Shown here: in pieces, positions 5,890 to 6,092 of the stretch
Numbering within the stretch: position 1 is the stretch's first letter
Layout: every line of letters begins with the position of its first letter
From: Bradyrhizobium sp.
GTDB taxonomy: Bacteria > Pseudomonadota > Alphaproteobacteria > Rhizobiales > Xanthobacteraceae
Length of the DNA stretch: 6,092 nt
Direction of reading: 5' to 3'
Assembly (NCBI GenBank): GCA_025960445.1
Contig: JAICIT010000174.1
Coordinates: 1-6,092, forward strand
Made by a program: the position numbers and the translations under genes
The notes under the pieces: model-generated
What the model saw: only the letters and a program-made list of their open reading frames with translations
The model's database searches: none
What the model was told of the DNA's origin: nothing

Positions 5890-5902
5890 CAAGGCCGATC
5901 TG
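5876..5902 (+). repeat. Second inverted repeat overlapping the operator
   Basis: CAGATCGG (5876-5883) and CCGATCTG (5895-5902) are exact reverse complements separated by 11 bases. The left arm shares eight bases with the operator. In RNA it would form an eight-base-pair stem at the very 5' end of the predicted MFS transcript. There is no T-run, so it is not a terminator. Confidence 0.45.
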
Positions 5903-5945
5903 GTGCGGGTCGCGATTTAAGCGGGACCACGAAAGAAGAACAACC

Positions 5946-6092
5946 ATGGCTCTGCTGCAGATTCTGCGTCCTACGCTTCCCATCCTGATCGGCGCTTCCA
6001 TTATGCTGACGCTCAGCATGGGCCTGCGTCAATCGCTCGGGATTTTTCTGCAGCCTTTGACGCATGACATTCAAATCTCGGTTTCCGATTTC
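5946..6092 (+). CDS. MFS transporter, N-terminal 49 residues only (runs off the right edge)
   Basis: The visible protein has a short cytoplasmic start (MALLQILRP), a hydrophobic first membrane segment (about residues 10-27, TLPILIGASIMLTLSMGL) and then RQSLGIFLQPLTHDIQISVSDF. The GLRQSLGIFL pattern after the first helix, followed by a short loop with an acidic residue, is characteristic of 12-helix major facilitator permeases, which move small molecules across the inner membrane by ion coupling. Too little is present to name the substrate or direction. The ATG is preceded by a weak GAAGAA site five bases away. Position next to a divergent TetR gene suggests an inducible exporter, but uptake of an inducing compound is equally possible. 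Confidence 0.8.
   Translation, partial: MALLQILRPTLPILIGASIMLTLSMGLRQSLGIFLQPLTHDIQISVSDF

Overview
The window looks like chromosomal DNA from a GC-rich alphaproteobacterium of the Rhizobiales, most likely the Bradyrhizobium/Rhodopseudomonas/Afipia group. This rests on recognisable protein families: a near-textbook DivK and PleD pair, an EipB (DUF1849) envelope protein, a DUF3572 protein and a DinB polymerase with the N-terminal cysteine cluster seen in rhizobial relatives. The genus is inference, because no search could be run. I see no rRNA, tRNA, CRISPR array, insertion sequence or phage gene, and nearly all of the window is coding.

Layout. At the left edge lies the 5' part of a RidA/YjgF-family gene on the minus strand. 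A 218-base divergent gap separates it from eipB on the plus strand, which encodes a secreted periplasmic protein. eipB ends 10 bases from the end of dinB, a Y-family DNA polymerase on the minus strand. Upstream of dinB in the same direction is a small DUF3572 gene that starts with TTG; the two may be co-transcribed. A 224-base divergent gap then leads to the plus-strand pair divK-pleD, 11 bases apart and almost certainly one operon. pleD meets a minus-strand TetR/AcrR repressor gene tail to tail, both genes using the same TTAA for their stop codons. The repressor is divergent from an MFS transporter gene that runs off the right edge.

How the genes work together. divK and pleD are the core of the cell-cycle/polarity phosphorelay and its cyclic-di-GMP output: DivK is a single receiver domain and PleD is a REC-REC-GGDEF diguanylate cyclase with intact catalytic and product-inhibition motifs. 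eipB supports envelope integrity and dinB gives translesion synthesis. The right-hand pair looks like a self-contained efflux module: a strong-looking promoter (TTGACA, 17 bases, CCTAAT) in front of the MFS gene runs into a 20-base near-perfect palindrome that should be the repressor's operator.

Most of the window is ordinary conserved chromosome. I found no undescribed multi-gene system. The points most worth checking are the predicted TetR operator, the unassigned DUF3572 gene between dinB and divK with paired GCGTAAAA boxes in its promoter region, and the cysteine cluster on DinB.
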